Program-made: the position numbers and the translations under genes | Shown here: positions 10,427 to 17,615 of the stretch, piece after piece | Numbering within the stretch: position 1 is the first letter of the stretch | How the letters are laid out: each line of letters begins with the position of its first letter | From: Okibacterium fritillariae | GTDB taxonomy: Bacteria > Actinomycetota > Actinomycetes > Actinomycetales > Microbacteriaceae | Assembly: GCF_900167575.1 (NCBI RefSeq) | Contig: NZ_FUZP01000001.1 | Location: forward strand, 992,001 to 1,056,000 | Reading direction: 5' to 3' | DNA: 64,000 bases | The notes under the pieces: generated by a model | Databases searched by the model: none | What the model saw: the letters and a program-made list of their open reading frames with translations, nothing else | What the model was told of the DNA's origin: nothing

Positions 10427-11449
10427 ATGCGCGCCATCTGGAAGGGATCGCTGAGCTTCGGGCTCGTCAACGTTCCCGTGAAGTTGTATAGCGCCACCGA
10501 GGGCCATGATGTGCCGCTGCATCAAGTGCACGAGAAGGATGGCGGCCGCATCCACTATGAGCGCCGCTGCGAGGTGTGCAACGAGGTCGTGCAGTTCCGC
10601 GATATCGACAAGGCCTACGAAGAGGGTGGCACGCGTGTGATGCTCACCGACGACGACCTCAAGACGCTGCCCGCTGAACGTGACCGCGAGATCGAGGTCG
10701 TCGAGTTCGTGCCGGGCGATCAGGTCGACCCCCTCATGTTCGACCGCAGTTACTACCTCGAACCCGACAGCACGTCGCCGAAATCCTATGTTCTGCTGCG
10801 GCGCACGCTCGAGGCCACCGACCGCATGGCCATCGTGCGCTTCGCGATGCGGCAGAAAACGCACCTCGCGGCGCTTCGCGTGCGCGACGATGTGCTTGTG
10901 CTGCAGACCCTGTTGTGGAGCGACGAGGTGCGGGATGCCGAGTTCGACAAGCTCAGTGCATCCGTCAAGATCTCGGAGAAGGAGCTGGCGCTGTCGCAGC
11001 AGCTCGTCGAATCGTTCTCGGGTGACTTCGAACCGCAGGATTATGTCGACGACTACCAGGTGCAGTTGCGCGAGCTCATCGCCCGCAAGGCCGAAAGCGG
11101 CACCGATGTGCACGAGGCGGATGTCGATGACGATGCCGCGGATGACGACACGGGCGGTGAGGTCATCGACCTGATGGAGGCGCTGCGCCGGAGCGTGGAC
11201 CGGTCGCGGTCGTCGAAGAAGGCCGGCTCGACATCCACCTCGGCGAGCACGGCGAGCGATGACTCGGATGACTCGGATAACTCGAAAAAGACGCCGGCAA
11301 AAAAGGCGGCCGCCAAGGGATCGACATCGGCGTCGAAGGGCTCGACCCCCGTGAAGAAGGCCGCCGCGAAGAAGACCCCTGTGAAGAAGGCCGCCGCGAA
11401 GAAAGCCCCCGCGGCCCGGAAGTCAGCGTCCGCCTCCAAAGCATCCTGA
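10427..11449 (+). CDS. ku: Non-homologous end-joining protein Ku
   Basis: Ku binds double-strand DNA ends as a homodimer and recruits LigD. The 340-residue product opens with MRAIWKGSLSFGLVNVPVKLY, the classic start of bacterial Ku, and continues through the beta-barrel DNA ring (about 1-250). The C-terminal 90 residues are Lys/Ala-rich (KKAAAKK blocks). This resembles the basic DNA-binding tails of other actinobacterial Ku proteins and is partly encoded by a 30-bp tandem repeat. The ATG at 10427 was chosen from the conserved N-terminus, with GGAG upstream. The gene is divergent from ligD. Confidence 0.97.
   Translation: MRAIWKGSLSFGLVNVPVKLYSATEGHDVPLHQVHEKDGGRIHYERRCEVCNEVVQFRDIDKAYEEGGTRVMLTDDDLKTLPAERDREIEVVEFVPGDQVDPLMFDRSYYLEPDSTSPKSYVLLRRTLEATDRMAIVRFAMRQKTHLAALRVRDDVLVLQTLLWSDEVRDAEFDKLSASVKISEKELALSQQLVESFSGDFEPQDYVDDYQVQLRELIARKAESGTDVHEADVDDDAADDDTGGEVIDLMEALRRSVDRSRSSKKAGSTSTSASTASDDSDDSDNSKKTPAKKAAAKGSTSASKGSTPVKKAAAKKTPVKKAAAKKAPAARKSASASKAS
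11351..11404. repeat. 30-bp tandem repeat in the Ku tail
   Basis: The 24-base segment encoding VKKAAAKK occurs at 11351-11374 and again at 11381-11404, exactly 30 bases later, giving the basic C-terminal tail of Ku. Confidence 0.85.
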
Positions 11450-11502
11450 GCGCGTCGGCGGCCGAGAATGGTTCACCCTGCCGCGAAGCTGCTGCCAGAC
11501 GC

Positions 11503-11539
11503 AGAACAGCCCCGTCCCTGAGGGGAACGGGGCTGTTCT
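11503..11539. terminator. Hairpin between ku and the 79-residue gene
   Basis: Arms AGAACAGCCCCGT and ACGGGGCTGTTCT, extended by CCC/GGG with one bulged A, form a strong hairpin between two convergent genes. It can end transcription from both sides. Confidence 0.8.
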
Positions 11540-11549
11540 CAGGATGATC

Positions 11550-11789
11550 TCAGCGCACGTCGTCGCGCGGCTCGTCGTCGTCCTGCAGAAGGACCTCGGA
11601 CGTCTCGGCGTAGTGGTAGTGGGCCGTGGTGGGGCCCTCTTCGTCGGCGGGGGTCTCGGCGAGGCGGTAGACGAGCTGGCCCTCGCTGTAGGGCAAGACG
11701 AGTTCGTCGTCGGCGCCGTTCTCGAGCGGAATGGTTTGGCCGTCGAGCGGGCCGTTGTGCAGGTGGGCGAGTTTTGCTTCAGATGACAT
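11550..11789 (-). CDS. Small acidic protein, function unknown
   Basis: This gene encodes 79 residues with many Asp and Glu. The N-terminal half (AHLHNGPLDGQTIPL, then ELVLPY) is followed by a YRLAETPADEEGPTTAHYHY segment. I do not recognise a named family. The ATG has a strong GGAGGA ribosome site nine bases upstream, which supports translation. The frame stays open upstream without a better start. It shares the hairpin at 11503-11539 with ku. Confidence 0.8.
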   Translation of the reverse strand: MSSEAKLAHLHNGPLDGQTIPLENGADDELVLPYSEGQLVYRLAETPADEEGPTTAHYHYAETSEVLLQDDDEPRDDVR

Positions 11790-12105
11790 AGTTTTTCCTC
11801 CAAACACCAACGCTACAGGCAGAGTTGTCGCCCCATGACGGGGTTGCCTATATGAACAGTTGTGTGCACGGCGGTATCGATATATCATCCTTTCAGACAC
11901 GTTGTTAGCGTCCGGAGGGTTGGGGAGCTGCGTCTCGCAAAATCGCGGGTGGCGGCACTTCCGCGCTGCCGTCTTGAGAGCCGGCCTCGCACCAGGAGGG
12001 GCCCTTCCAGAGCGACGACGAGATGCACGAGTCCCGACCGCCGCGGGGTGCATCTCGCCTTCATGTACCACCGCAGGGTTCATCCCCGCACAAGAAGGGA
12101 CACCA
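11790..12105. other. Intergenic region between divergent genes
   Basis: This 316-base stretch carries the 5' regions of the 79-residue gene on the left and the degenerate regulator on the right. It is AT-richer than its surroundings near 11850-11910. A plus-strand reading frame is open from 11860 but lacks a convincing ribosome site. I see no RNA gene or clear operator. Confidence 0.5.
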
Positions 12106-12873
12106 GTGCTGACCGTTCTGCCGCGTTCACATCGCGACATCGTGGACTATTTGCGCCGCGAATTCCGCTCGAATCGCGGCGGTTCGCCGCTCGCGCTCGA
12201 GTCGCTGCCGCCCGGGCGCTCATTTGCGGGAGGGGCGATCGGGCGCGAGTTCGGGCTGCACCCGACCCATGCTCCACGGGTCGACGACGTGCTGATCCGG
12301 CTGGGGATCGCGGCGGACAACGATGACGGCACCGTCGTGATCGCGGGTGTCTGCCTCGCATCGCTCCGCCGGGTGCTCGAGACCGCCGCGGTGCTGTACG
12401 GCGCCGTGCTCGACTGCGCGCTCGCCGAGCCGAGTGCGAAATCCGAGCTCCTGGAACATGCACTCGCCGTCCTCTGCGCCTGGGAGGTGGGTCAGGCCCG
12501 CGCCTCGGCCTCGATCACCGAGTGGGTCGGATTCCTCGATGCTCTCGAGGAGAGATGCCGAAACCCGCTGCTGCGCACATTGATCGCCGACGTGCGCCTG
12601 CAGATCGCGTTCTTCGTGCGCCCGTTTCTCGAGGATCTGGTGTGCGACGGCTGCATGCCCGGCCTCGTCATCATGGCCGACGGAATCCGCGACAACGATC
12701 CGCTGATCGCGGTCGAGGGGTTCCAGCTGACGTGGCGGGCGCTCGACACCGAACTCGGCCGAATGGCTGAGGTGAGAAGCGCCCAGGCGCGGGCGATCTC
12801 CCACGGAGCATGGTCGTTAGACGGCTCACTCGACACCTCTGACGCAACCGGCGATCACGTCAGAGGTCGCTGA
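12106..12873 (+). CDS. Degenerate GntR/FCD-like protein
   Basis: The 255-residue product has a layout like a GntR regulator but with a weak recognition region. Residues 1-75 resemble a winged helix: RDIVDYLRREF, then LPPGRSFAGGAIGREFGLHPTHAPRVDDVLIRLGI. The rest is helical, like an FCD ligand domain. The usual arginine-rich recognition helix of GntR proteins is not kept, since HPTHAPRVDDV replaces the expected S-R-T-P-V-R-E-A-L pattern. The GTG at 12106 was chosen because AAGAAGGGA lies seven bases upstream. It is convergent with the double GntR gene seven bases away and may be a diverged relative of one module. This is an inference from pattern, not from alignment. Confidence 0.6.
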   Translation: MLTVLPRSHRDIVDYLRREFRSNRGGSPLALESLPPGRSFAGGAIGREFGLHPTHAPRVDDVLIRLGIAADNDDGTVVIAGVCLASLRRVLETAAVLYGAVLDCALAEPSAKSELLEHALAVLCAWEVGQARASASITEWVGFLDALEERCRNPLLRTLIADVRLQIAFFVRPFLEDLVCDGCMPGLVIMADGIRDNDPLIAVEGFQLTWRALDTELGRMAEVRSAQARAISHGAWSLDGSLDTSDATGDHVRGR

Positions 12874-12880
12874 CGGGCAG

Positions 12881-14248
12881 CTATGCCTTGACGGGCGCCG
12901 CCGCGGGCAGTTGCGCGATGGCGGCATCGATCCCGCCCTGCCACAGATCGCGCGACAGGGTGGCGAGCCGCTCACCGTCACGCTTTTTCGCCGCATCGAG
13001 GAACGCGGGATAGAGCTCCGCTTGATGCGCGGGGTTGAGTTCGCTGTGGTGAGCCACCAGGAACTGGTTGATGCCCAGTGTCATGTCCGCCAGCAGGGTG
13101 GCGAGGCGCCGGTCGCCGAAGGCGCGGGGGAACATCGTGACGACGTCGGACGTGAGCGAGAGCCGGTCGGCGAAGGCGGCGGCATCGGACGCGCCGCTCT
13201 TCTTCTGCAGCGTCTTCACCACATCGGTCAGGCGGCTCAGGTCGTCGTCGGGCAGAGCAGCAGCGCCGCGTGCCGCGGAATACGCGGACAGTGAGCCCAA
13301 GACTTCACACTGATCGCGGAAGCGCTCGGGCGTCGGCACGGCGACCCGCGTGTACCGGTTGGGTGCCGTCTCGACCAGGCCGTTGTCGGCCAAACGGTCG
13401 AGGGCCTGTCGCAGGGGGGTGCGCGACACTTGCAGCCATGCCGTCAACTCATCGTCGCGCAGCACCTCACCGGGCAGCAGGGTGCCGTCGACGATCGCCC
13501 GAGCGATGCGCTCGTAGACGTCGTCCTGCAGCAGACGGCGACGGGATGCCACGTGCGTCGAGGCGGGCTCGTCGAGCTCGTCGAGGTATTCCTGGCCCCG
13601 TTCGAGCGATGTCTTCAGAAGATCGTCGAGAGCGGATGCGACGGCCGCGATGTCTTCGTCGTGGTAGGCGTCGCGAATGGCCGTGAGGTGTTTGCGGTAG
13701 TTCTTCGTCGAGAGGCGGTCGGAGATGCCCCGGACCTGGAACTCTTCGCGAATGATCACATCGTCGTGGATGCGCTTGAGTTCGGTGTTGCCCGACTTCT
13801 CGGCCAGGAAGGCGAGCGGTTCGAGGGTCTGCTGAATGACGTCCCCCACGGACTTCGCCGATTTGAGGGCCTGGATGGCTGAATCGAAGAGGTTCTTCAG
13901 CTTCTTTGCATCTGAGTTCGACAGTTTGCCGACGGTTGCTTCGGCGGCCAGCTTCCACAGGGCGACGAGAGCCCCGGTCGAGTTCATGAACTCCCGGGCG
14001 TCGATCGAGGCGACGCGGGTGTAGCGGTTCGGCTCCATGTCGACGAGCCCCACCGATACGAGACGGGCGAGCGCTTGGCGGATGGGGGTGCGGGACACAC
14101 CCAGCCAGGACTCGAGATCTTCGTCGGCGAGGGTGTCGCCGGGCTTGTAGTCACCCGCTCGGATGGCCTCGAGCACACGTGTGAAGACCTGGTCGCGCAG
14201 CAGGCGAGAAACGGGAGCGACGGCTTGGGGAGTGGTAGGGACCGGCAC
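12881..14248 (-). CDS. Transcription regulator with two fused GntR/FCD-like modules
   Basis: The 455-residue protein contains two complete GntR-type units in one chain. The first winged helix (about 16-80) has GDYKPGDTLADEDLESWLGVSRTPIRQALARL and NRYTRVA. The second (about 235-300) has GTLLPGEVLRDDELTAWLQVSRTPLRQALDRL and again NRYTRVA. Each is followed by a helical region of about 130 residues that resembles an FCD-like ligand domain. A normal GntR protein of this class has about 230 residues and dimerises, so this looks like a covalent pseudo-dimer from gene duplication. The GTG start has AAAGGAG six bases upstream. The ligand is unknown. Confidence 0.88.
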   Translation of the reverse strand: MPVPTTPQAVAPVSRLLRDQVFTRVLEAIRAGDYKPGDTLADEDLESWLGVSRTPIRQALARLVSVGLVDMEPNRYTRVASIDAREFMNSTGALVALWKLAAEATVGKLSNSDAKKLKNLFDSAIQALKSAKSVGDVIQQTLEPLAFLAEKSGNTELKRIHDDVIIREEFQVRGISDRLSTKNYRKHLTAIRDAYHDEDIAAVASALDDLLKTSLERGQEYLDELDEPASTHVASRRRLLQDDVYERIARAIVDGTLLPGEVLRDDELTAWLQVSRTPLRQALDRLADNGLVETAPNRYTRVAVPTPERFRDQCEVLGSLSAYSAARGAAALPDDDLSRLTDVVKTLQKKSGASDAAAFADRLSLTSDVVTMFPRAFGDRRLATLLADMTLGINQFLVAHHSELNPAHQAELYPAFLDAAKKRDGERLATLSRDLWQGGIDAAIAQLPAAAPVKA

Positions 14249-14308
14249 GATGGCTCCTTTAGAAAATCGATCGCAGAATTCTCATATGCTAACTCAGAAA
14301 TGCAATCT

Positions 14309-14332
14309 GATACGACGTCGGTTTTGCGTATC
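14309..14332. promoter_or_regulatory. Possible operator upstream of the double GntR gene
   Basis: An inverted repeat GATACG-N12-CGTATC lies about 60 bases before the GTG start, inside an AT-rich stretch. It could be an autoregulatory site. Arms of six bases are short, so this is tentative. Confidence 0.3.
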
Positions 14333-14386
14333 GGCGTGTCGGAGTTCTATTTTGCCTCAATAGTGCGCTGGTTGGATTAACGAACG

Positions 14387-14420
14387 GCGGCCCTGCGGCG
14401 TTTTCACACCCCAGGGCCGC
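14387..14420 (-). terminator. Weak hairpin downstream of ohr
   Basis: Arms GCGGCCCTG and CAGGGCCGC, separated by 16 bases, lie between the ohr stop and the double GntR gene. There is no T-run. Confidence 0.35.
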
Positions 14421-14469
14421 GACCTCAAAAGCTGCTGAGAGTCAGACCCTCTGCGAGCTCGAAGACGGT

Positions 14470-14895
<426 letters not shown>

Positions 14896-14921
14896 GGTGG
14901 TCCTTTCGTGACACGTATCGT

Positions 14922-14949
14922 CAGGTAGACGATCTAGTAAGTCTACCTG
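14922..14949. promoter_or_regulatory. Perfect palindrome upstream of ohr
   Basis: Nine-base arms CAGGTAGAC and GTCTACCTG flank a ten-base centre. The site lies 27-54 bases before the ohr ATG, a usual place for an operator. It does not look like the known OhrR box (TACAATT-N-AATTGTA), so the regulator may differ. Confidence 0.6.
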
Positions 14950-15010
14950 CGAGGCAGCGGCGTTGTCACCGTGCTGTCACTACTGTCGCGCATCCTCCTG
15001 GGAACGCCGA

Positions 15011-15025
15011 TACCCGTCAGGGGTA
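15011..15025. promoter_or_regulatory. CsoR-type operator before csoR
   Basis: The inverted repeat TACCC-GTCAG-GGGTA overlaps the first bases of the TAATGT box at 15024-15029, which is six bases before the csoR GTG. Occupation would block the csoR promoter, so autorepression is likely. Confidence 0.75.
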
Positions 15026-15035
15026 ATGTGGGCGC

Positions 15036-15314
15036 GTGATCGCCGATATCAAGAAACGTGCCCTGCACCGCATCAAGATTCTCGAGGGCCAGATGCGTGG
15101 CATCGAGAAGATGATCGACAACGAGGACTACTGCATGGACATCATCACGCAGTCGCTCGCGATCCAGAAGTCACTCGGTTCCCTCAATAAGTTGCTGATC
15201 GAGAATCATCTGCGCACCCACGTCACCGAGATGTTCGAAGAAGGTGGGGATGCGCGGGAAGCGGCTGTCGCCGAACTGCTCAAGGCGTTCGAGTTGGGCA
15301 ATAACCGTTCATAG
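15036..15314 (+). CDS. csoR: CsoR-family metal-sensing repressor with C-H-H ligands
   Basis: The 92-residue all-helical protein is a CsoR/RcnR family repressor that releases DNA on metal binding. In CsoR of Mycobacterium tuberculosis the copper ligands are Cys36, His61 and Cys65. Here the equivalent residues are C33 (in DYCMDII), H58 and H62 (in ENHLRTHV), so the last cysteine is a histidine, as in RcnR and in the CsoR of Thermus thermophilus. The GTG start has a TAATGT box six bases upstream, so the mRNA should be leaderless. The next gene is copB, 39 bases downstream, and both promoters carry TACCC/GGGTA inverted repeats. A copper or broader metal response is inferred. Confidence 0.93.
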   Translation: MIADIKKRALHRIKILEGQMRGIEKMIDNEDYCMDIITQSLAIQKSLGSLNKLLIENHLRTHVTEMFEEGGDAREAAVAELLKAFELGNNRS

Positions 15315-15317
15315 GGG

Positions 15318-15347
15318 TTGAGGTAGTACCCCAGGGGGGTATACCGT
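15318..15347 (+). promoter_or_regulatory. copB promoter
   Basis: A TTGAGG box (15318-15323) and a TACCGT box (15342-15347) are 18 bases apart. The ATG follows six bases later, which suggests a leaderless mRNA. The operator lies between the boxes. Confidence 0.6.
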
Positions 15348-15355
15348 GAGGGTAT
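15327..15355. promoter_or_regulatory. Double CsoR-type operator before copB
   Basis: Two inverted repeats touch each other: TACCCC-A-GGGGGGTA at 15327-15341 and ATACC-GTGAG-GGTAT at 15341-15355. The first fills the spacer between the -35 and -10 boxes; the second covers the -10 box and the first bases of the start codon. This fits tight repression by the neighbouring CsoR protein. Confidence 0.75.
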
Positions 15356-17606
15356 GAGTCACCAGAACCACGACGAGCATTCCGCACACCACGACCACGC
15401 CCATCACGCAGACCACGCGGACCACGGCGACCATGCCGGTCATGAGGACCGCGGCGATCACGCCGGTCACGGCGGTCATGCGGGTCACGCCGGTCACGCC
15501 GGGCACGCGGGCCACGGCGATCACGCCGGTCACGCCGGGCACGCGGGCCACGGCGATCACGCCGGTCACGGCGGACATGCGGGCCACGGCGATCACGTCG
15601 CGCAGTTCCGGCGACTGTTCTGGATCATGCTGGCAATCGCGGTTCCGGTCGTGCTCGCGAACACCATGTTCGCCTCCCTCGTCGGCTACACCCTGCCCGA
15701 CAACCCGGCCATAGCGTGGATCTCTCCGCTGCTCGGAACGGTCATGTTCTTCTGGGGCGGCATCCCCTTCTTGCAGGGTGGCCTCTCCGAGATCCGCTCG
15801 CGTCAGCCCGGCATGATGCTCTTGATCGCCCTCGCCATCACGGTCGCGTTCCTGTCGTCGTGGGGTGCGACGCTCGGCGTGCTCAGCCACGAACTCGACT
15901 TCTGGTGGGAGCTCGCCCTCCTCATCGTGATCATGCTGCTCGGTCATTGGATCGAGATGGGGTCGCTCGCGCAGTCGGCGAGCGCTCTCGATTCGCTCGC
16001 CTCGTTGCTGCCCGACACGGCGGAGCGCGTCACCGGGGATGGCGTCGAAACCGTCTCGCCCGCCGACCTCCGAGTCGGCGACACGGTCGTCATCCGTCCG
16101 GGTGGGCGGGTCCCCGCCGACGGGCGGATCGTCGAGGGCGCGGCATCGTTCGACGAATCGATGATCACGGGCGAGTCGACGACGGTCGCGCACGACGTGG
16201 GGGACACGGTCGTCGCGGGAACGGTGGCGGCCGACGGTGGCGTGCGGATGTCTGTGACGGCGGTGGGGGAGGAGACGGCGCTCGCCGGCATCCGTCGTCT
16301 CGTCGATGACGCGCAATCGTCGAAGTCGAGGGCGCAGGCGTTGGCCGATCGGGCTGCGGGCCTGCTGTTCTGGTATGCGCTGGGGGCGGCGGTTCTCACC
16401 GTCATCGCCTGGTCGATCTTCGGCACCCCCGAGGATGTCGTCACGCGAACGGTCACGGTGCTCGTCATCGCCTGCCCGCACGCACTCGGCCTGGCCATCC
16501 CGCTCGTCGTGTCGATCGCCACCGAACGCGCGGCCCGCGCCGGCATCCTCGTGACGAACCGTATGGCGCTCGAGGCCATGCGCACCGTCGACACGGTGCT
16601 GTTCGACAAGACGGGCACGCTCACGGTCGGCCGTCCGGCCCTGTCCGCTCTCGGCCCTGTTGCCGGTGTCGCCGACGATGAGCTGCTGAGTGCTGCGGCG
16701 GCCGCCGAACAGGACAGCGAGCATCCCCTCGGCCGTGCCCTCGTGCGCGCCGCTGAGGAACGCGGGCTCGCGGTGCCCGTGTCGACCGGGTTCACCTCGG
16801 AGAACGGTGTCGGGGTGTCGGCGCAGGTCGGCGACCGTACCATCAGGGTGGGCGGGCTCGAGATGCTGCGCCGGGCCGGGCTCGACCCGGTGACCGATGC
16901 GAGCGAGCACGGCACCTCCCGCGCGTCGACCGTGCTGAGCGTGTTGCGCGATGGCGAGCTGCTCGGCACCGTGGCGCTCGCCGATGAGGTGCGGACCGAG
17001 TCGCGTCAGGCCGTCGACGAACTTCACGCCCGCGGCATCCGCGTCGCCATGATCACGGGAGACGCCGAACCGGTGGCCCGCGCGGTGGCCGCCGAACTCA
17101 GCATCGACGAGGTCTTCGCGGGCGTCCTTCCCGCCGACAAGGGATCGATCGTCGCCTCTCTGCAGGCCGACGGCCGCCGCGTCGCCATGGTCGGCGACGG
17201 AGTGAACGACGCCCCCGCCCTCGCGCAAGCCGATGTGGGTCTGGCGATCGGCGCAGGCACGGATGTCGCGATCGCGAGTGCCGGCCTCGTGCTGGCGTCG
17301 AGCGACCCGCGGTCCGTCGTCGGTGCTATCGAGATGTCGCGCCGCGCGTACCGCAAGATGCAGCAGAACCTGTGGTGGGCGGCCGGGTACAACCTGCTGT
17401 CCGTGCCGCTGGCGGCCGGCGTTCTCGCCCCCGTCGGTTTTGTGTTGCCGATGGAGGTGGGCGCGGTGCTCATGTCGCTCTCGACGGTGGTTGTCGCGGT
17501 GAATGCCCAATTGCTGAGACGCCTCGACCTCCGACCCGAAGTGTTGTTCGGATCGAAGGTCGAGGCGAGGTCGCGGTCCCCGCGCGAGGAGCGCGCGACG
17601 CTCTGA
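15354..17606 (+). CDS. copB: Copper-type P1B ATPase with CPH motif and His-rich tail (CopB)
   Basis: This 750-residue P-type ATPase should export copper or a related soft metal at the cost of ATP. The membrane metal site is C374-P375-H376 (IACPHALGL) rather than CPC, the mark of the CopB (P1B-3) group. Other motifs are TGES in the actuator domain, the phosphorylated D418 in FDKTGTLT, EHPLGRAL in the nucleotide domain, and GDGVNDAPAL. Residues 1-84 replace the usual cysteine-type metal domains with a His/Gly/Ala/Asp-rich tail, built partly from a 36-bp tandem repeat. The gene is controlled by the preceding csoR through overlapping operators. Cu(I), Cu(II) and Ag(I) are all possible substrates. 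Confidence 0.95.
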   Translation: MSHQNHDEHSAHHDHAHHADHADHGDHAGHEDRGDHAGHGGHAGHAGHAGHAGHGDHAGHAGHAGHGDHAGHGGHAGHGDHVAQFRRLFWIMLAIAVPVVLANTMFASLVGYTLPDNPAIAWISPLLGTVMFFWGGIPFLQGGLSEIRSRQPGMMLLIALAITVAFLSSWGATLGVLSHELDFWWELALLIVIMLLGHWIEMGSLAQSASALDSLASLLPDTAERVTGDGVETVSPADLRVGDTVVIRPGGRVPADGRIVEGAASFDESMITGESTTVAHDVGDTVVAGTVAADGGVRMSVTAVGEETALAGIRRLVDDAQSSKSRAQALADRAAGLLFWYALGAAVLTVIAWSIFGTPEDVVTRTVTVLVIACPHALGLAIPLVVSIATERAARAGILVTNRMALEAMRTVDTVLFDKTGTLTVGRPALSALGPVAGVADDELLSAAAAAEQDSEHPLGRALVRAAEERGLAVPVSTGFTSENGVGVSAQVGDRTIRVGGLEMLRRAGLDPVTDASEHGTSRASTVLSVLRDGELLGTVALADEVRTESRQAVDELHARGIRVAMITGDAEPVARAVAAELSIDEVFAGVLPADKGSIVASLQADGRRVAMVGDGVNDAPALAQADVGLAIGAGTDVAIASAGLVLASSDPRSVVGAIEMSRRAYRKMQQNLWWAAGYNLLSVPLAAGVLAPVGFVLPMEVGAVLMSLSTVVVAVNAQLLRRLDLRPEVLFGSKVEARSRSPREERATL
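15492..15599. repeat. 36-bp tandem repeat encoding the His-rich tail of CopB
   Basis: Two identical 36-base units (15492-15527 and 15528-15563) are followed by a third diverged unit (15564-15599). Each encodes twelve residues with a histidine every third position (pattern GHAGHAGHGDHA). Shorter His-Ala-Gly repeats continue upstream. Confidence 0.92.
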
Positions 17607-17615
17607 TCGGCTGCG

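Noticed and set aside
15309-17510. Minus-strand open frame of 733 codons opposite copB
   Set aside because: Its Arg/Asp/His-rich translation mirrors copB; no start with a ribosome site and no domain is seen.
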